Assembly: GCF_024764775.1 (NCBI RefSeq)
Contig: NZ_JALIGC010000037.1
Span: 124,001 to 188,000 of the forward strand
Direction: 5' to 3'
From: Scandinavium manionii
GTDB lineage: Bacteria; Pseudomonadota; Gammaproteobacteria; Enterobacterales; Enterobacteriaceae
Length of the DNA: 64,000 nucleotides
The notes under the pieces were generated by a model. It was not told the origin of the DNA. It worked only from the letters and a program-made list of their open reading frames with translations, and searched no databases. Positions 52,150-61,523 of this stretch are shown here, piece after piece. Every line of letters starts with the position of its first letter. The first letter of the stretch is position 1. The position numbers and the translations under genes are program-made.

Positions 52150-52968
52150 ATGATATCGACTCCCATTCGACGATATGGGGCCGCGATACTCATGTTACTC
52201 ACCGGTGTATTTTCAGGTGGGGTGCTGGCAACAACGCACACAGCAACAACGAGTCACAAAGCCCCGGTAATAAAGACAAGTAGTAGTACCAAGGTAAGCA
52301 GTAAACAAGAGTATTCTCGCAATAGTGCAAAGAGTAGTTCACTTCCTGATTTGCGAAAATACCCTTCCGGAACACCTCGTAAAAAAGCGTTTCTCCGGAC
52401 CGTAATGCCTTATATTACCAGTCAAAATGCAGCAATCACCGCCGATCGTAACTGGCTTGTTTCCAAGCAGTACGATGGTCGCTGGTCGCCGACAGAGCGT
52501 TCGCGCCTGAAAGGTATCACTAAACGCTATAAAATCAGCTGGTCCGGGAATACGCGTAAAATTCCATGGAACTCGCTGCTTGAGCGCGTGGATATCATTC
52601 CTGGCAGCATGGTTGCGACCATGGCCGCAGCAGAAAGTGGTTGGGGTACGTCGAAGCTCGCACGTAACAACAACAATCTCTTTGGCATGAAGTGTGGTCG
52701 TGGCAAATGCGCTGGCAAAGTGAAAGGCTACTCGCACTTTGACACCGTCAAAGAGTCTGTTGAAGCATATGTGGTGAACCTGAACACGCATCCGGCTTAT
52801 AAGTCATTCCGTAAGTCCCGTGCGCAACTGCGCAAAACGGACCAGGAAGTCACGGCCAGTGCGATGATCCACAAGCTGAAAGGTTATTCGACCCGCGGGT
52901 CAAGCTACAATAATTTCTTGTTCAGTATGTACCAGGATAATCAGCGTCTGATTGCCGCTCATATGTAA
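52150..52968 (+). CDS. bax: Bax, glucosaminidase-family protein
   Basis: This 272-residue protein has an N-terminal hydrophobic signal segment (about 8-28), a low-complexity Ser/Thr/Lys region to about residue 75, and a C-terminal LYZ2/glucosaminidase domain. The likely catalytic Glu is in MAAAESGWGTSKLARNNNNLFGMKCGRGKC. It probably acts on peptidoglycan in the periplasm; the physiological role of Bax is not well known. I start at ATG 52150 with AGGAG nine bases upstream, although the frame is open to 51976. It converges with xylR at a strong terminator. Confidence 0.92.
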   Translation: MISTPIRRYGAAILMLLTGVFSGGVLATTHTATTSHKAPVIKTSSSTKVSSKQEYSRNSAKSSSLPDLRKYPSGTPRKKAFLRTVMPYITSQNAAITADRNWLVSKQYDGRWSPTERSRLKGITKRYKISWSGNTRKIPWNSLLERVDIIPGSMVATMAAAESGWGTSKLARNNNNLFGMKCGRGKCAGKVKGYSHFDTVKESVEAYVVNLNTHPAYKSFRKSRAQLRKTDQEVTASAMIHKLKGYSTRGSSYNNFLFSMYQDNQRLIAAHM

Positions 52969-52990
52969 TCACGCTCTGCCTGATACCGCT

Positions 52991-53019
52991 AAAAACGCCT
53001 TCCATCGGAAGGCGTTTTT
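52991..53019. terminator. Bidirectional terminator between bax and xylR
   Basis: AAAAACGCCTTCC and GGAAGGCGTTTTT form a perfect 13-base stem with a three-base loop, with A-run and T-run on the two sides. Confidence 0.93.
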
Positions 53020-53033
53020 GTTTTCTGCGCCAG

Positions 53034-54212
53034 CTACACCAGCGCTTCGCCGAAGCGTTCGCGATATTCTTTGGGCGTGGTGTCGTATTCCTTTTTAAAT
53101 ACCGAATAGAAATATTGTAGCGACGGATAGCCGCACATCTGCGAGATCTCGTTGATGGATAAAGACGTCGACACCAGCAGGCTGCGCGCTTTTTCCAGCT
53201 TTTCGCTGTGAATAACGGCGTGAATGGTTTCGCCCACTTCCTCTTTAAAGCGTTTCTCCAGATTGGAACGCGAAATACCCACCGCATCCAGCACCTGTTC
53301 CACCTTAATACCCTTACAGGCGTTATTGCGGATGTAGTGCATCGCCTGAATCACCGCCGGATCGTCGAGAGAACGATAATCCGTGGAGCGCCGCTCAATC
53401 ACACGCACCGGCGGGACCAGCAGACGTTGCAGCGGCAGCTCTTCGTTATCCAGCAGACGATGCAGTAGTTTGGCGGCCTGATAGCCCATCTGGCGCGTGC
53501 CCTGCGCCACGGATGAGAGCGCCACGCGAGACAGATAGCGCGTCAGCTCTTCGTTATCGATACCAATCACACACAGCTTTTCCGGCACTGGAATATGCAG
53601 ATGTTCGCAGGCCTGTAAGATGTGACGCGCACGGGCGTCGGTCACGGCGATAATCCCGGTTTGCGGCGGCAGTGTTTGCAGCCAGTCGGCCAGCCGATTT
53701 TGCGCATGCTGCCAGTTATCCGGCGCGGTTTCCTGGCCCTGATACACCACGCCGCGGTATTTCTCTTTCGCCACAATCTGGCAAAAGGCATGCTCACGCT
53801 CAACTGCCCAGCGCTTGCCACTGGAGGAGGGCAGGCCGTAAAAAGCAAAGCGATGAACGCCTTTTTCCTTCAGATGTAAAAACGCGCTTTCTACCAGGGC
53901 ATGGTTATCAGTCGCGATATAGTGAACCGGAGGATAGTGCTCCGGGCGATGATACGAGCCGCCAACGCCGACGATAGGCACCTCAACATCGCCGAGCAGG
54001 GCTTCGATTATCGGATCGTCAAAGTCGGCGATAACGCCGTCACCGAGACATTCCTTTATGTTTTCAATGCGGGCGCGAAAATCCTCTTCGATAAAAATAT
54101 CCCATTCCGACTGGGACGCCTGTAAGTACTCGCCCACGCCTTCCACAACCTGACGGTCATAGGCTTTGTTGGCGTTGAATAACAGCGTGACCCGGTGGCG
54201 CTTTTCAAACAT
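53034..54212 (-). CDS. xylR: Xylose operon regulator XylR
   Basis: XylR (392 residues) activates xylAB and xylFGH when D-xylose binds. The N-terminal part is a LacI/periplasmic-binding-protein-like domain (VTLLFNANKAYDRQVVEGVGEYL, GIIAVTDARARHILQ, CVIGIDNEE); the C-terminal ~100 residues are an AraC-type double helix-turn-helix (IKVEQVLDAVGISRSNLEKRFKEEVG and INEISQMCGYPSLQYFYSVFKKEYDTTPKEYR). I start at ATG 54212, giving the E. coli length. It lies 71 bases after xylH in the same direction. Confidence 0.97.
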   Translation of the reverse strand: MFEKRHRVTLLFNANKAYDRQVVEGVGEYLQASQSEWDIFIEEDFRARIENIKECLGDGVIADFDDPIIEALLGDVEVPIVGVGGSYHRPEHYPPVHYIATDNHALVESAFLHLKEKGVHRFAFYGLPSSSGKRWAVEREHAFCQIVAKEKYRGVVYQGQETAPDNWQHAQNRLADWLQTLPPQTGIIAVTDARARHILQACEHLHIPVPEKLCVIGIDNEELTRYLSRVALSSVAQGTRQMGYQAAKLLHRLLDNEELPLQRLLVPPVRVIERRSTDYRSLDDPAVIQAMHYIRNNACKGIKVEQVLDAVGISRSNLEKRFKEEVGETIHAVIHSEKLEKARSLLVSTSLSINEISQMCGYPSLQYFYSVFKKEYDTTPKEYRERFGEALV

Positions 54213-54283
54213 GGTTTGCTTTCCTGAAGAAACAAGGATGGCGAGACCCGAAAGTGTCGCCATCGTAGCGGAAATTGCCGCGA

Positions 54284-55465
54284 TCAGGCCCGCCGCTTAG
54301 TGGCAGAATCCATCCACACCGCCAGCAGCAAAATGGCGCCCTTAACGATATATTGCCAGAAAGTTGGCACGTCCATCATGCTCATTCCGTTATCCAGCGC
54401 TGACATGATAAATGCCCCCATGACTGCACCCGCTACGCTGCCCACGCCGCCTGCAAGGCTGGTGCCGCCAATCACACAGGCGGCGATGGCATCAAGTTCG
54501 GCGATGTTCCCGGCGGATGGAGAACCAGCCCCCAGGCGCGAGCTCAAAATAAGCCCGGCAATCGCCACCATCAGGCCGTTAATCGCGAATACCGCAAGTT
54601 TGGTGCGTTCCACGTTAATGCCTGACAACCGGGCGGCTTCCAGATTACCGCCAATGGCATAAATACGACGGCCAAACGCTGTGCGGGTGGCCATAAACAT
54701 GCCTGCCAGCAACAGCAGGGCGAGGATCAGCACTGGCGTCGGCACGCCGCGATAATCGTTCAGCATCCAGACCGCGCCGAGGGCAATTACCGCAGTAATA
54801 GCCTGACGCCCCACCACGCGCGTGGATGCCGGGTTGCTCAGCCCGAGCGTCTGGCGACGCATACGCCCGCGCCATTGCCACGCGACGAATACGAACAGGC
54901 CCAGTACGCCAATGACAAAACCAATGCCGTCGGGCAGATAACTCTGACCGATTTGCGACATCGCCGGGCTGGTGGGCGACACGGTGGTGCCGTTGGTGAT
55001 GCCAATCAGGATGCCGCGAAACGCCAGCATCCCGGCCAGGGTGACGATAAACGACGGGACTTTCCGGTAAGCCACCCACCACCCGTTCCAGGCACCTAAT
55101 ACCAGCCCCAGCATCAGCGTGACCACAATCGTTAACGGCAGCGGCCAGCCGAGCCAGACGTCGAAAATGGCCGCCACACCGCCCAGCAGGCCCATCATAG
55201 ATCCGACCGACAAATCGATTTCTGCGGAGATAATGACGAACACCATTCCGACCGCCAGAATGCCGGTGATAGCGGTCTGGCGCAGCAGGTTCGAGACGTT
55301 ACGCGCGCTGAGATACGATCCGTCGGTGGTCCAGGTAAAGAACAGCATGATCGCCACGATCGCCGCGATCATCACAAACACCTGTAAATTGAGTTTTTTT
55401 AACCCGGCGAAGGCGGCGGGCCTTTGCGCGTCGAGCTTTAGTTCAGACGGCGTGTTTTTCGACAT
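54284..55465 (-). CDS. xylH: D-xylose ABC transporter permease
   Basis: XylH (393 residues) is the membrane subunit of the xylose ABC importer, with about ten helices and the branched-sugar permease segments AEIDLSVGSMMGLLGG and GRRIYAIGGNLEAARLSGI. The start ATG 55465 overlaps the end of xylG by 23 bases and has GAGGAG upstream; a GTG three codons earlier is the alternative. The length equals that of the E. coli protein. Confidence 0.97.
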   Translation of the reverse strand: MSKNTPSELKLDAQRPAAFAGLKKLNLQVFVMIAAIVAIMLFFTWTTDGSYLSARNVSNLLRQTAITGILAVGMVFVIISAEIDLSVGSMMGLLGGVAAIFDVWLGWPLPLTIVVTLMLGLVLGAWNGWWVAYRKVPSFIVTLAGMLAFRGILIGITNGTTVSPTSPAMSQIGQSYLPDGIGFVIGVLGLFVFVAWQWRGRMRRQTLGLSNPASTRVVGRQAITAVIALGAVWMLNDYRGVPTPVLILALLLLAGMFMATRTAFGRRIYAIGGNLEAARLSGINVERTKLAVFAINGLMVAIAGLILSSRLGAGSPSAGNIAELDAIAACVIGGTSLAGGVGSVAGAVMGAFIMSALDNGMSMMDVPTFWQYIVKGAILLLAVWMDSATKRRA

Positions 55466-56984
55466 GACGCTCACTCCTCAGGGCCGCTTCCATTACTTTT
55501 TCCTGCGTCAGTTGATGGTTGACCAGGTCCGCTTTCAGTTTGCCTTCGTGCATCACCAGCACGCGGTCGCTCAGGCCAAGCACTTCCGGCAGTTCGGAAG
55601 AGATGACAATGACCGCGATGCCCTGCTGCACCAGTTGATTAATCAGTTTGTAGATTTCGTATTTCGCGCCGATATCAATGCCGCGCGTCGGTTCATCGAG
55701 GATCAGAATGCGAGGATTGAGCAGCAGGCAGCGGGCAAGAATCGCCTTTTGCTGATTGCCGCCGCTGAGCCTGCCAATGGCCAGCTCGGGTGACGAGGTT
55801 TTCACTTTCAGCCTTGAGAGCGATTGCAGAATGCAGTTCTGCTCTGCGGCGTCGTCCAGCGTGCTAAGCGACCCGGAGAACTGGTCCAGCGCTGCCAGCG
55901 TAATGTTTTTCCCAACCGACATCACCGGCACAATGCCGTCTTTCTTGCGGTCTTCCGGAACCATCGCGATGCCGTGGTCTATCGCCTGCTGGCAGTTCTC
56001 AATGTTCACCGCTTTACCGTCGATAAATACGCTACCTTCCCAGCGCCCGCGCCAGACGCCAAACAGGCACTGGACGGCTTCAGTGCGCCCGGCTCCGACC
56101 AGTCCCGCGATACCGAGAATTTCCCCGCGTCGCAACGAGAAGGAGATGTCATTCACCCGCTTGATATGACGATTAACCGGATGCCAGGCGGTGAGGTGTT
56201 CTACCCGCAGGATTTCCTCGCCAGGCGTGTGCGGCTCGTTGGGATACAGCGCCGTTAATTCACGACCCACCATCATGGTGATGATGTCGTCTTCGCTCAT
56301 GCCGTTTGCGTCGCGGGTGCCGATGTGTTGCCCATCGCGGATCACGCAAATAGTGTCGGAAATAGCCTTTACTTCATTGAGCTTGTGCGAAATATAGATA
56401 CAGGCGATGTCATGATTTTGCAGATCGCGAATGATGTTCAGCAGAATTGCCGTTTCCTGTTCGGTCAGCGAGGCGGTCGGTTCATCCAGAATCAGCAGGC
56501 GCACCTGCTTGTTCAGCGCTTTGGCGATTTCCACCAGTTGCTGTTGCCCGAGGCCTAAATCACCGACGCGGGTGTCGGGCGAAATAGCGAGGCTCACCTG
56601 CGCGAGAAGTTTTTCGCAGCGCAGCGTCATCTGGTCGTAATCGAGAATGCCATGGCGGGTGATTTCCGCACCCAGAAAGATGTTTTCCAGCACCGTCAGA
56701 TGCTTAACCAGTGCCAGTTCCTGATGAATAATGGCAATGCCCCGACGTTCGGTATCACGAATGTGCGCGGCATGCACTGGCTCTCCGGCAAAAACGATTT
56801 CACCGTCGTAGGTGCCGTGCGGATAAATTCCGCACAGCACTTTCATCAGCGTCGATTTGCCGGAGCCATTCTCGCCGCACAGAGAAACCACTTCCCCGGC
56901 GTTCAACCGCAGACTGACATTATCAACGGCTTTTACCGCCCCGAAGGCTTTGGTAATGCTCTTCATTTCAAGTAAATAAGGCAT
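55443..56984 (-). CDS. xylG: D-xylose ABC transporter ATP-binding protein
   Basis: XylG (513 residues) is a double ATPase of the sugar ABC importer class. The first half has GENGSGKSTLMKVL (Walker A), LGLGQQQLVEIAKAL (signature) and LLILDEPTASL (Walker B). The second has the degenerate GLVGAGRTEAVQ, LSGGNQQKAILAR and ILILDEPTRGIDIG. It powers XylFH. I start at ATG 56984 (MPYLLEMKSITKAFG), which gives the E. coli length. Confidence 0.97.
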   Translation of the reverse strand: MPYLLEMKSITKAFGAVKAVDNVSLRLNAGEVVSLCGENGSGKSTLMKVLCGIYPHGTYDGEIVFAGEPVHAAHIRDTERRGIAIIHQELALVKHLTVLENIFLGAEITRHGILDYDQMTLRCEKLLAQVSLAISPDTRVGDLGLGQQQLVEIAKALNKQVRLLILDEPTASLTEQETAILLNIIRDLQNHDIACIYISHKLNEVKAISDTICVIRDGQHIGTRDANGMSEDDIITMMVGRELTALYPNEPHTPGEEILRVEHLTAWHPVNRHIKRVNDISFSLRRGEILGIAGLVGAGRTEAVQCLFGVWRGRWEGSVFIDGKAVNIENCQQAIDHGIAMVPEDRKKDGIVPVMSVGKNITLAALDQFSGSLSTLDDAAEQNCILQSLSRLKVKTSSPELAIGRLSGGNQQKAILARCLLLNPRILILDEPTRGIDIGAKYEIYKLINQLVQQGIAVIVISSELPEVLGLSDRVLVMHEGKLKADLVNHQLTQEKVMEAALRSERHVEKHAV

Positions 56985-57020
56985 AGCGGCTCCACGTAGC
57001 ATTCCACGTAAAAGGAAAAT

Positions 57021-57038
57021 GCCCCTCGTGTGAGGGGC
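57021..57038 (-). other. Hairpin between xylF and xylG
   Basis: GCCCCTC and GAGGGGC form a stem just after the xylF stop; on the minus strand it is followed by ATTTTCCTTTT. It resembles a leaky terminator or 3' stabiliser that would raise xylF (binding protein) over xylGH, a usual arrangement in sugar ABC operons. Confidence 0.6.
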
Positions 57039-57046
57039 GCGCGGAA

Positions 57047-58039
57047 TTACAGCTCGCTCTTCTTGTGGAAGCCGTCTTTAATCACGGTCTGGTCGATATT
57101 AGTCTTATTGACTTCAATCGGCGTGAGCAGACGCGCAGGCACGTCTTTCAGCCCGTTATTGAGCGTGGTATCAGATTTCGGCTGCTGGCCGTTGCCGAGT
57201 TCAACCGCGATTTCAGCGGCAGTGTTGGCAAGCTGGGTGATAGGTTTATAAACCGTCATCGTCTGGGTGCCCGCGATAATGCGTTTCACCCCGGCGAGGT
57301 CAGCATCCTGACCGGAAATGGCGACTTTCCCCGCCAGCCCCTGTGCGCTCAGCGCCTGAATCGCCCCCCCGGCGGTGGCATCATTCGAGGCCACTACAGC
57401 GTCAATCTTGTTATTGTTGGCGGTCAGCGCGTTTTCCATAATTTTCAGCGCATTTTCAGGCAACCAGCCGTCGGCCCACTGATCGCCCACCACTTTAATT
57501 TTGCCGTCGTCGATGAACGGTTTCAGGACTTTCATCTGCCCGGCGCGGAACAGCTTCGCGTTGTTATCCACCGGTGAACCGCCCATCAGGAAGTAGTTCC
57601 CGGTCGGCACTTTGTCGACCAGGCTCTGGGCCTGCATTTCACCGACTTTTTCATTATCAAAGGAAATATAGAAATCAATATCGGCGTTATTAATCATGCG
57701 GTCATAGGCCAGCACTTTAATGCCTTCCTGTTTCGCTTCCTTAATAACGTTACTTAACACTTGCCCGTTATAAGGAATAATAACAAGCACATCCACGCCG
57801 CGGTTGATCATATTTTCAATCTGCGACATCTGTGTTTCTTCATTACCATTTGCGGATTGTACAAAGACTTTCGCGCCTAATGATTCGGCTTTATGAACAA
57901 ATATGTCGCGATCTTTTTGCCAGCGTTCCAGACGCAGATCATCGATAGCCATTCCGATTTTTACTTCTTTGGCGATGCCCGCGAAACTGGTCAGCAGCAG
58001 CGAGGCACAAAGGGTGAGGCAAAGGTTGTTTATCTTCAT
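57047..58039 (-). CDS. xylF: D-xylose-binding periplasmic protein
   Basis: XylF (330 residues) is the periplasmic receptor of the xylose importer. It has a signal peptide (MKINNLCLTLCASLLLTSFAG), then KEVKIGMAIDDLRLERWQKDRDIF and the two-lobed sugar-binding fold with VVASNDATAGGAIQAL and AISGQDADLAGVKR. I start at ATG 58039 with AAAGG upstream, the E. coli length. An ERIC element lies in its leader, directly upstream of the ribosome binding site. Confidence 0.97.
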   Translation of the reverse strand: MKINNLCLTLCASLLLTSFAGIAKEVKIGMAIDDLRLERWQKDRDIFVHKAESLGAKVFVQSANGNEETQMSQIENMINRGVDVLVIIPYNGQVLSNVIKEAKQEGIKVLAYDRMINNADIDFYISFDNEKVGEMQAQSLVDKVPTGNYFLMGGSPVDNNAKLFRAGQMKVLKPFIDDGKIKVVGDQWADGWLPENALKIMENALTANNNKIDAVVASNDATAGGAIQALSAQGLAGKVAISGQDADLAGVKRIIAGTQTMTVYKPITQLANTAAEIAVELGNGQQPKSDTTLNNGLKDVPARLLTPIEVNKTNIDQTVIKDGFHKKSEL

Positions 58040-58060
58040 CATCGTAGGGCCTTTTGTAGG

Positions 58061-58188
58061 TATACACTTCATTCTTCGCACTGCCTCTGCGTTGGCTTCT
58101 CGTACTTACCCCAGTCACATAGTTATCTATGTGACTGGGGATTCGCACGCTTGCCGCCTTGATGCATCACGAATAATTTTGTGTATAT
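58061..58188. repeat. ERIC element in the xylF leader
   Basis: This ~128-base copy starts 22 bases before the xylF start codon. Its centre, CCCCAGTCACATAG followed by CTATGTGACTGGGG, is a perfect 14-base inverted repeat, making this the most symmetric of the three copies. It carries the usual GCGTTGGCT and TTGCCGCC flanks. It would be transcribed as a hairpin in the xylFGH 5' leader. Confidence 0.92.
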
Positions 58189-58305
58189 ATTGGCAATAAA
58201 AGAAACAAATACGACGGATACGCTGCAAATTTTTAGCACGGGTGGGATTAATGGCAATTACAGATTTTTATCTTCTGATTATGATATTTGGTTTATTTTC
58301 TAATT

Positions 58306-58321
58306 TATGACCGCGATCTGA
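58306..58321. promoter_or_regulatory. CRP-like site of the xyl divergent promoters
   Basis: TATGA-N6-TCTGA matches the CRP consensus in seven of ten positions and lies between the two promoters, where E. coli also has its xyl CRP site. Confidence 0.5.
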
Positions 58322-58524
58322 TTTTAAATCGTTTCAGCTATTTGTTGCATTGTTGTTCTCGAGCTGGACCGAAAAATTCTGCTTCAGCCTAATTATTTTG
58401 CGAGCCAGCGCACGTTTGTGCATTCTCTTAATCGCAGTGTGAAATAACGTAATTGAGCAACCGCGAAACAGGTAACAGTATTACTGCACAACCTGGTATT
58501 CGCCGCGTCAAATGGAGTTCAATT

Positions 58525-59847
58525 ATGCAAGCTTATTTCGACCAACTCGACAGAGTCCGTTACGAAGGCCCAAAAACGCAAAATCCGCTGGCCTTCCGCC
58601 ACTACAACCCGGACGAGCTGGTGCTCGGCAAACGCATGGAAGACCACCTGCGCTTTGCGGCGTGCTACTGGCACACCTTCTGCTGGAACGGCGCCGACAT
58701 GTTCGGCGTGGGCTCGTTTGATCGTCCATGGCAGCAGCCGGGCGAAGCGCTGGCGCTGGCAAAACGCAAAGCCGACGTGGCGTTTGAGTTCTTCCACAAG
58801 CTGAACGTGCCGTATTACTGCTTCCACGATGTGGACGTTTCTCCGGAAGGCGCATCGCTGAAAGAGTACCTGAACAACTTTGCGCAGATGGTCGATGTGC
58901 TGGCAGAAAAACAGCAGCAGACCGGTGTGAAACTGCTGTGGGGCACCGCAAACTGCTTTACTAACCCGCGTTATGGCGCAGGTGCGGCCACCAACCCTGA
59001 CCCGGAAGTGTTCAGCTGGGCGGCCACGCAGGTGGTGACCGCAATGAACGCCACGCATCAGCTGGGCGGTGAAAACTATGTGCTGTGGGGCGGTCGTGAA
59101 GGGTATGAATCCTTGCTGAATACCGACCTGCGTCAGGAGCGTGAGCAAATTGGCCGCTTCATGCAGATGGTCGTTGAGCATAAACACAAAATCGGTTTCC
59201 GCGGCACGCTGCTTATCGAGCCGAAACCGCAGGAGCCGACCAAGCATCAGTACGATTACGATGCCTCCACCGTGTACGGCTTCCTCAAGCAGTTCGGGCT
59301 GGAAAAAGAGATCAAGCTGAATATCGAAGCCAACCACGCCACGTTGGCGGGGCATTCGTTCCATCATGAAATTGCGACCGCTATTGCGCTAGGCCTGTTC
59401 GGTTCCGTCGATGCCAACCGCGGTGACCCGCAGCTGGGCTGGGATACCGATCAGTTCCCGAACAGCGTGGAAGAAAACGCGCTGGTGATGTATGAAATTA
59501 TCAAGGCGGGTGGCTTCACCACCGGCGGCCTGAACTTTGATGCCAAAGTGCGACGTCAGAGTACCGATAAATATGACCTGTTCTATGGTCACATTGGCGC
59601 GATGGACACCATGGCGTTGGCGCTGAAAGTGGCGGCACGCATGATTGAAGACGGCGAGCTGGATAAACGTGTCGCGCGTCGCTATGCGGGCTGGAATGGT
59701 GAGCTGGGGCAGCAGATCCTGAAAGGCCAGATGTCGCTGACCGACATTGCGAAGTACGCTGAACAGCATAACCTGGCGCCGCAGCATCAAAGCGGGCATC
59801 AGGAACTGCTGGAAAATCTGGTCAATCATTACCTGTTCGACAAGTAA
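58525..59847 (+). CDS. xylA: D-xylose isomerase
   Basis: XylA (440 residues) converts D-xylose to D-xylulose in the cytoplasm. It is a TIM-barrel metal enzyme; the catalytic pair is H101 and D104 in YYCFHDVDVSPEG, and metal ligands lie in LIEPKPQEPTKHQYDYD and NIEANHATLAGHSFHHE. The start at 58525 (MQAYFDQLDRVRYEG) gives the E. coli length; the frame is open 24 codons further. It is followed by an ERIC element, a terminator-like hairpin and xylB. Confidence 0.98.
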   Translation: MQAYFDQLDRVRYEGPKTQNPLAFRHYNPDELVLGKRMEDHLRFAACYWHTFCWNGADMFGVGSFDRPWQQPGEALALAKRKADVAFEFFHKLNVPYYCFHDVDVSPEGASLKEYLNNFAQMVDVLAEKQQQTGVKLLWGTANCFTNPRYGAGAATNPDPEVFSWAATQVVTAMNATHQLGGENYVLWGGREGYESLLNTDLRQEREQIGRFMQMVVEHKHKIGFRGTLLIEPKPQEPTKHQYDYDASTVYGFLKQFGLEKEIKLNIEANHATLAGHSFHHEIATAIALGLFGSVDANRGDPQLGWDTDQFPNSVEENALVMYEIIKAGGFTTGGLNFDAKVRRQSTDKYDLFYGHIGAMDTMALALKVAARMIEDGELDKRVARRYAGWNGELGQQILKGQMSLTDIAKYAEQHNLAPQHQSGHQELLENLVNHYLFDK

Positions 59848-59852
59848 TCATC

Positions 59853-59979
59853 TATACCCGTCATACTTCAAGCTGCATCTTCATTGGCTGCGCTTGTTCA
59901 CCTCAGTCACATAGTTATCTATGCCCCTGGGGCTTCACAAGCTTGCCGCTTCGATGCAACTCGAATTATTTAGGGTATA
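59853..59979. repeat. ERIC element between xylA and xylB
   Basis: This full-length 127-base copy runs from TATACCCGTCATACTTCAAG to GAATTATTTAGGGTATA and is the least diverged of the three. It starts five bases after the xylA stop, inside the xylAB transcript. Confidence 0.95.
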
Positions 59980-59990
59980 TAAAATTTGAA

Positions 59991-60022
59991 GCCCGGCAAT
60001 CGTAGCGTTGCCGGGTATTTTT
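59991..60022 (+). terminator. Terminator-like hairpin between xylA and xylB
   Basis: CCCGGCAA and TTGCCGGG form an eight-base stem with an eight-base loop, followed by TATTTTTAA. It lies 19 bases before the xylB start. If active it would lower xylB relative to xylA. Confidence 0.65.
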
Positions 60023-60040
60023 AATGGAGGAATCGTCACT

Positions 60041-61495
60041 ATGTATATCGGCATCGATCTCGGTACGTCCGGGGTCAAAGTGATTCTGCTCAGTGAACAG
60101 GGCGACGTGCTGGCTTCGCACACTGAAAAACTGACCGTTTCGCGCCCACATCCGCTGTGGTCCGAGCAGGATCCTGAGAGCTGGTGGCGGGCGACGGACA
60201 GCGCGATGAAGACGTTAGGTGCTCAGAATTCACTGGCAGAAGTGAAGGCGTTGGGCATTGCTGGGCAAATGCACGGAGCTACGCTGCTTGATAAGCAGCA
60301 GCGGGTTCTGCGTCCGGCGATTTTATGGAATGACGGCCGCTGTGGTGAAGAGTGTGCGTTGCTGGAGCGGGCAGTGCCGCGTTCGCGGGAAATTACCGGT
60401 AACCTGATGATGCCGGGTTTTACCGCGCCGAAGCTGTTGTGGGTCAAACGGCATGAGCCGGAGGTGTTTAGCCAGGTCGATAAAGTGCTGTTGCCAAAAG
60501 ATTTTCTGCGTTTGCGTATGACCGGCGAGCTCGCCAGTGATATGTCGGATGCAGCAGGCACCCTGTGGATGGACGTGGCGCAGCGCGACTGGAGCGATGA
60601 AATGCTTCAGGCCTGTGGATTAAGCCGCGACAACATGCCCGTGCTGTTTGAAGGCAGTGAGATTACCGGCACGCTGCTGCCGTCGGTGGCGCAGGCGTGG
60701 AACATGCCCGCTGTACCCGTGGTGGCCGGTGGCGGTGATAACGCGGCGGGCGCGGTGGGGGTGGGCATGGCCGATGCCGGGCAGGCGATGCTGTCGCTCG
60801 GTACCTCAGGCGTCTATTTTGCCGTCAGTAACGGCTTCCTCAGCAAACCGGAAAGCGCAGTGCACAGTTTCTGCCATGCACTGCCGGGTCGTTGGCATCT
60901 GATGTCGGTGATGTTAAGCGCCGCATCCTGCCTTGACTGGGCAGCAAAACTGACCGGGCTGGGTGACGTTCCGGCTCTGCTGGCGGCGGCGCAGAGGGCG
61001 GATCAAAACGCCGAACCGGTGTGGTTCCTGCCGTACCTGTCCGGGGAGCGGACTCCGCATAACAACCCGAAAGCCAAAGGCGTCTTTTTCGGCCTGACGC
61101 ATCAGCATGGCCCGGCTGAGCTGGCGCTTGCGGTGCTGGAAGGCGTCGGCTTTGCGCTGGCTGACGGAATGGACGTGGTACATGAATGCGGTATCACGCC
61201 GAAAAGCGTGACCCTGATTGGCGGTGGCGCGCGCAGCGCATACTGGCGACAAATGCTGGCAGATATCAGTGGCATTGCCCTTGAGTATCGTACCGGCGGC
61301 GACGTCGGCCCGGCGTTGGGTGCGGCCCGTCTGGCGCAGCTGGCGATGCACCCTGACATTCCGGTGACTGAACTCTTGCCACAACTGGCTCTTGAGCAAA
61401 CGCACCAGCCGGACGCCGCCAAAAACGCCGCGTATGCCTCGCGTCGTGACGTCTTCCGTCAATTGTATCAGCAGTTAAAACCACTGATGTCCTGA
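60041..61495 (+). CDS. xylB: Xylulokinase
   Basis: XylB (484 residues) phosphorylates D-xylulose to xylulose-5-phosphate for the pentose phosphate pathway. It is an FGGY kinase: MYIGIDLGTSGVKVILL at the N-terminus, the catalytic base D233 in GGGDNAAGAVGVG, and the C-terminal FGGY block VTLIGGGARSAYWRQMLADI. The start at 60041 has GGAGG ten bases upstream and gives the E. coli length. Confidence 0.97.
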   Translation: MYIGIDLGTSGVKVILLSEQGDVLASHTEKLTVSRPHPLWSEQDPESWWRATDSAMKTLGAQNSLAEVKALGIAGQMHGATLLDKQQRVLRPAILWNDGRCGEECALLERAVPRSREITGNLMMPGFTAPKLLWVKRHEPEVFSQVDKVLLPKDFLRLRMTGELASDMSDAAGTLWMDVAQRDWSDEMLQACGLSRDNMPVLFEGSEITGTLLPSVAQAWNMPAVPVVAGGGDNAAGAVGVGMADAGQAMLSLGTSGVYFAVSNGFLSKPESAVHSFCHALPGRWHLMSVMLSAASCLDWAAKLTGLGDVPALLAAAQRADQNAEPVWFLPYLSGERTPHNNPKAKGVFFGLTHQHGPAELALAVLEGVGFALADGMDVVHECGITPKSVTLIGGGARSAYWRQMLADISGIALEYRTGGDVGPALGAARLAQLAMHPDIPVTELLPQLALEQTHQPDAAKNAAYASRRDVFRQLYQQLKPLMS

Positions 61496-61523
61496 ATGCG
61501 CGGTTAGCTGTCCTTTTTTGACC

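Larger units (their letters stand above)
58040..58524. promoter_or_regulatory. xylFGH-xylAB divergent control region
   Basis: This 485-base gap holds the ERIC element (58061-58188), then an AT-rich segment with the divergent xylF and xylA promoters. The part before xylA (TTGCGAGCCAGCGCACG and GTGTGAAATAACGTAATTGA) resembles the E. coli xylA promoter and XylR site as I recall them. A CRP-like site lies at 58306-58321. The xylA ribosome binding site (TGGAG) is just before 58525. Confidence 0.75.

Noticed and set aside
52501..52791. Possible nested gene inside bax
   Set aside because: Open frames on the minus strand here are antisense to the glucosaminidase domain and have no supporting features.
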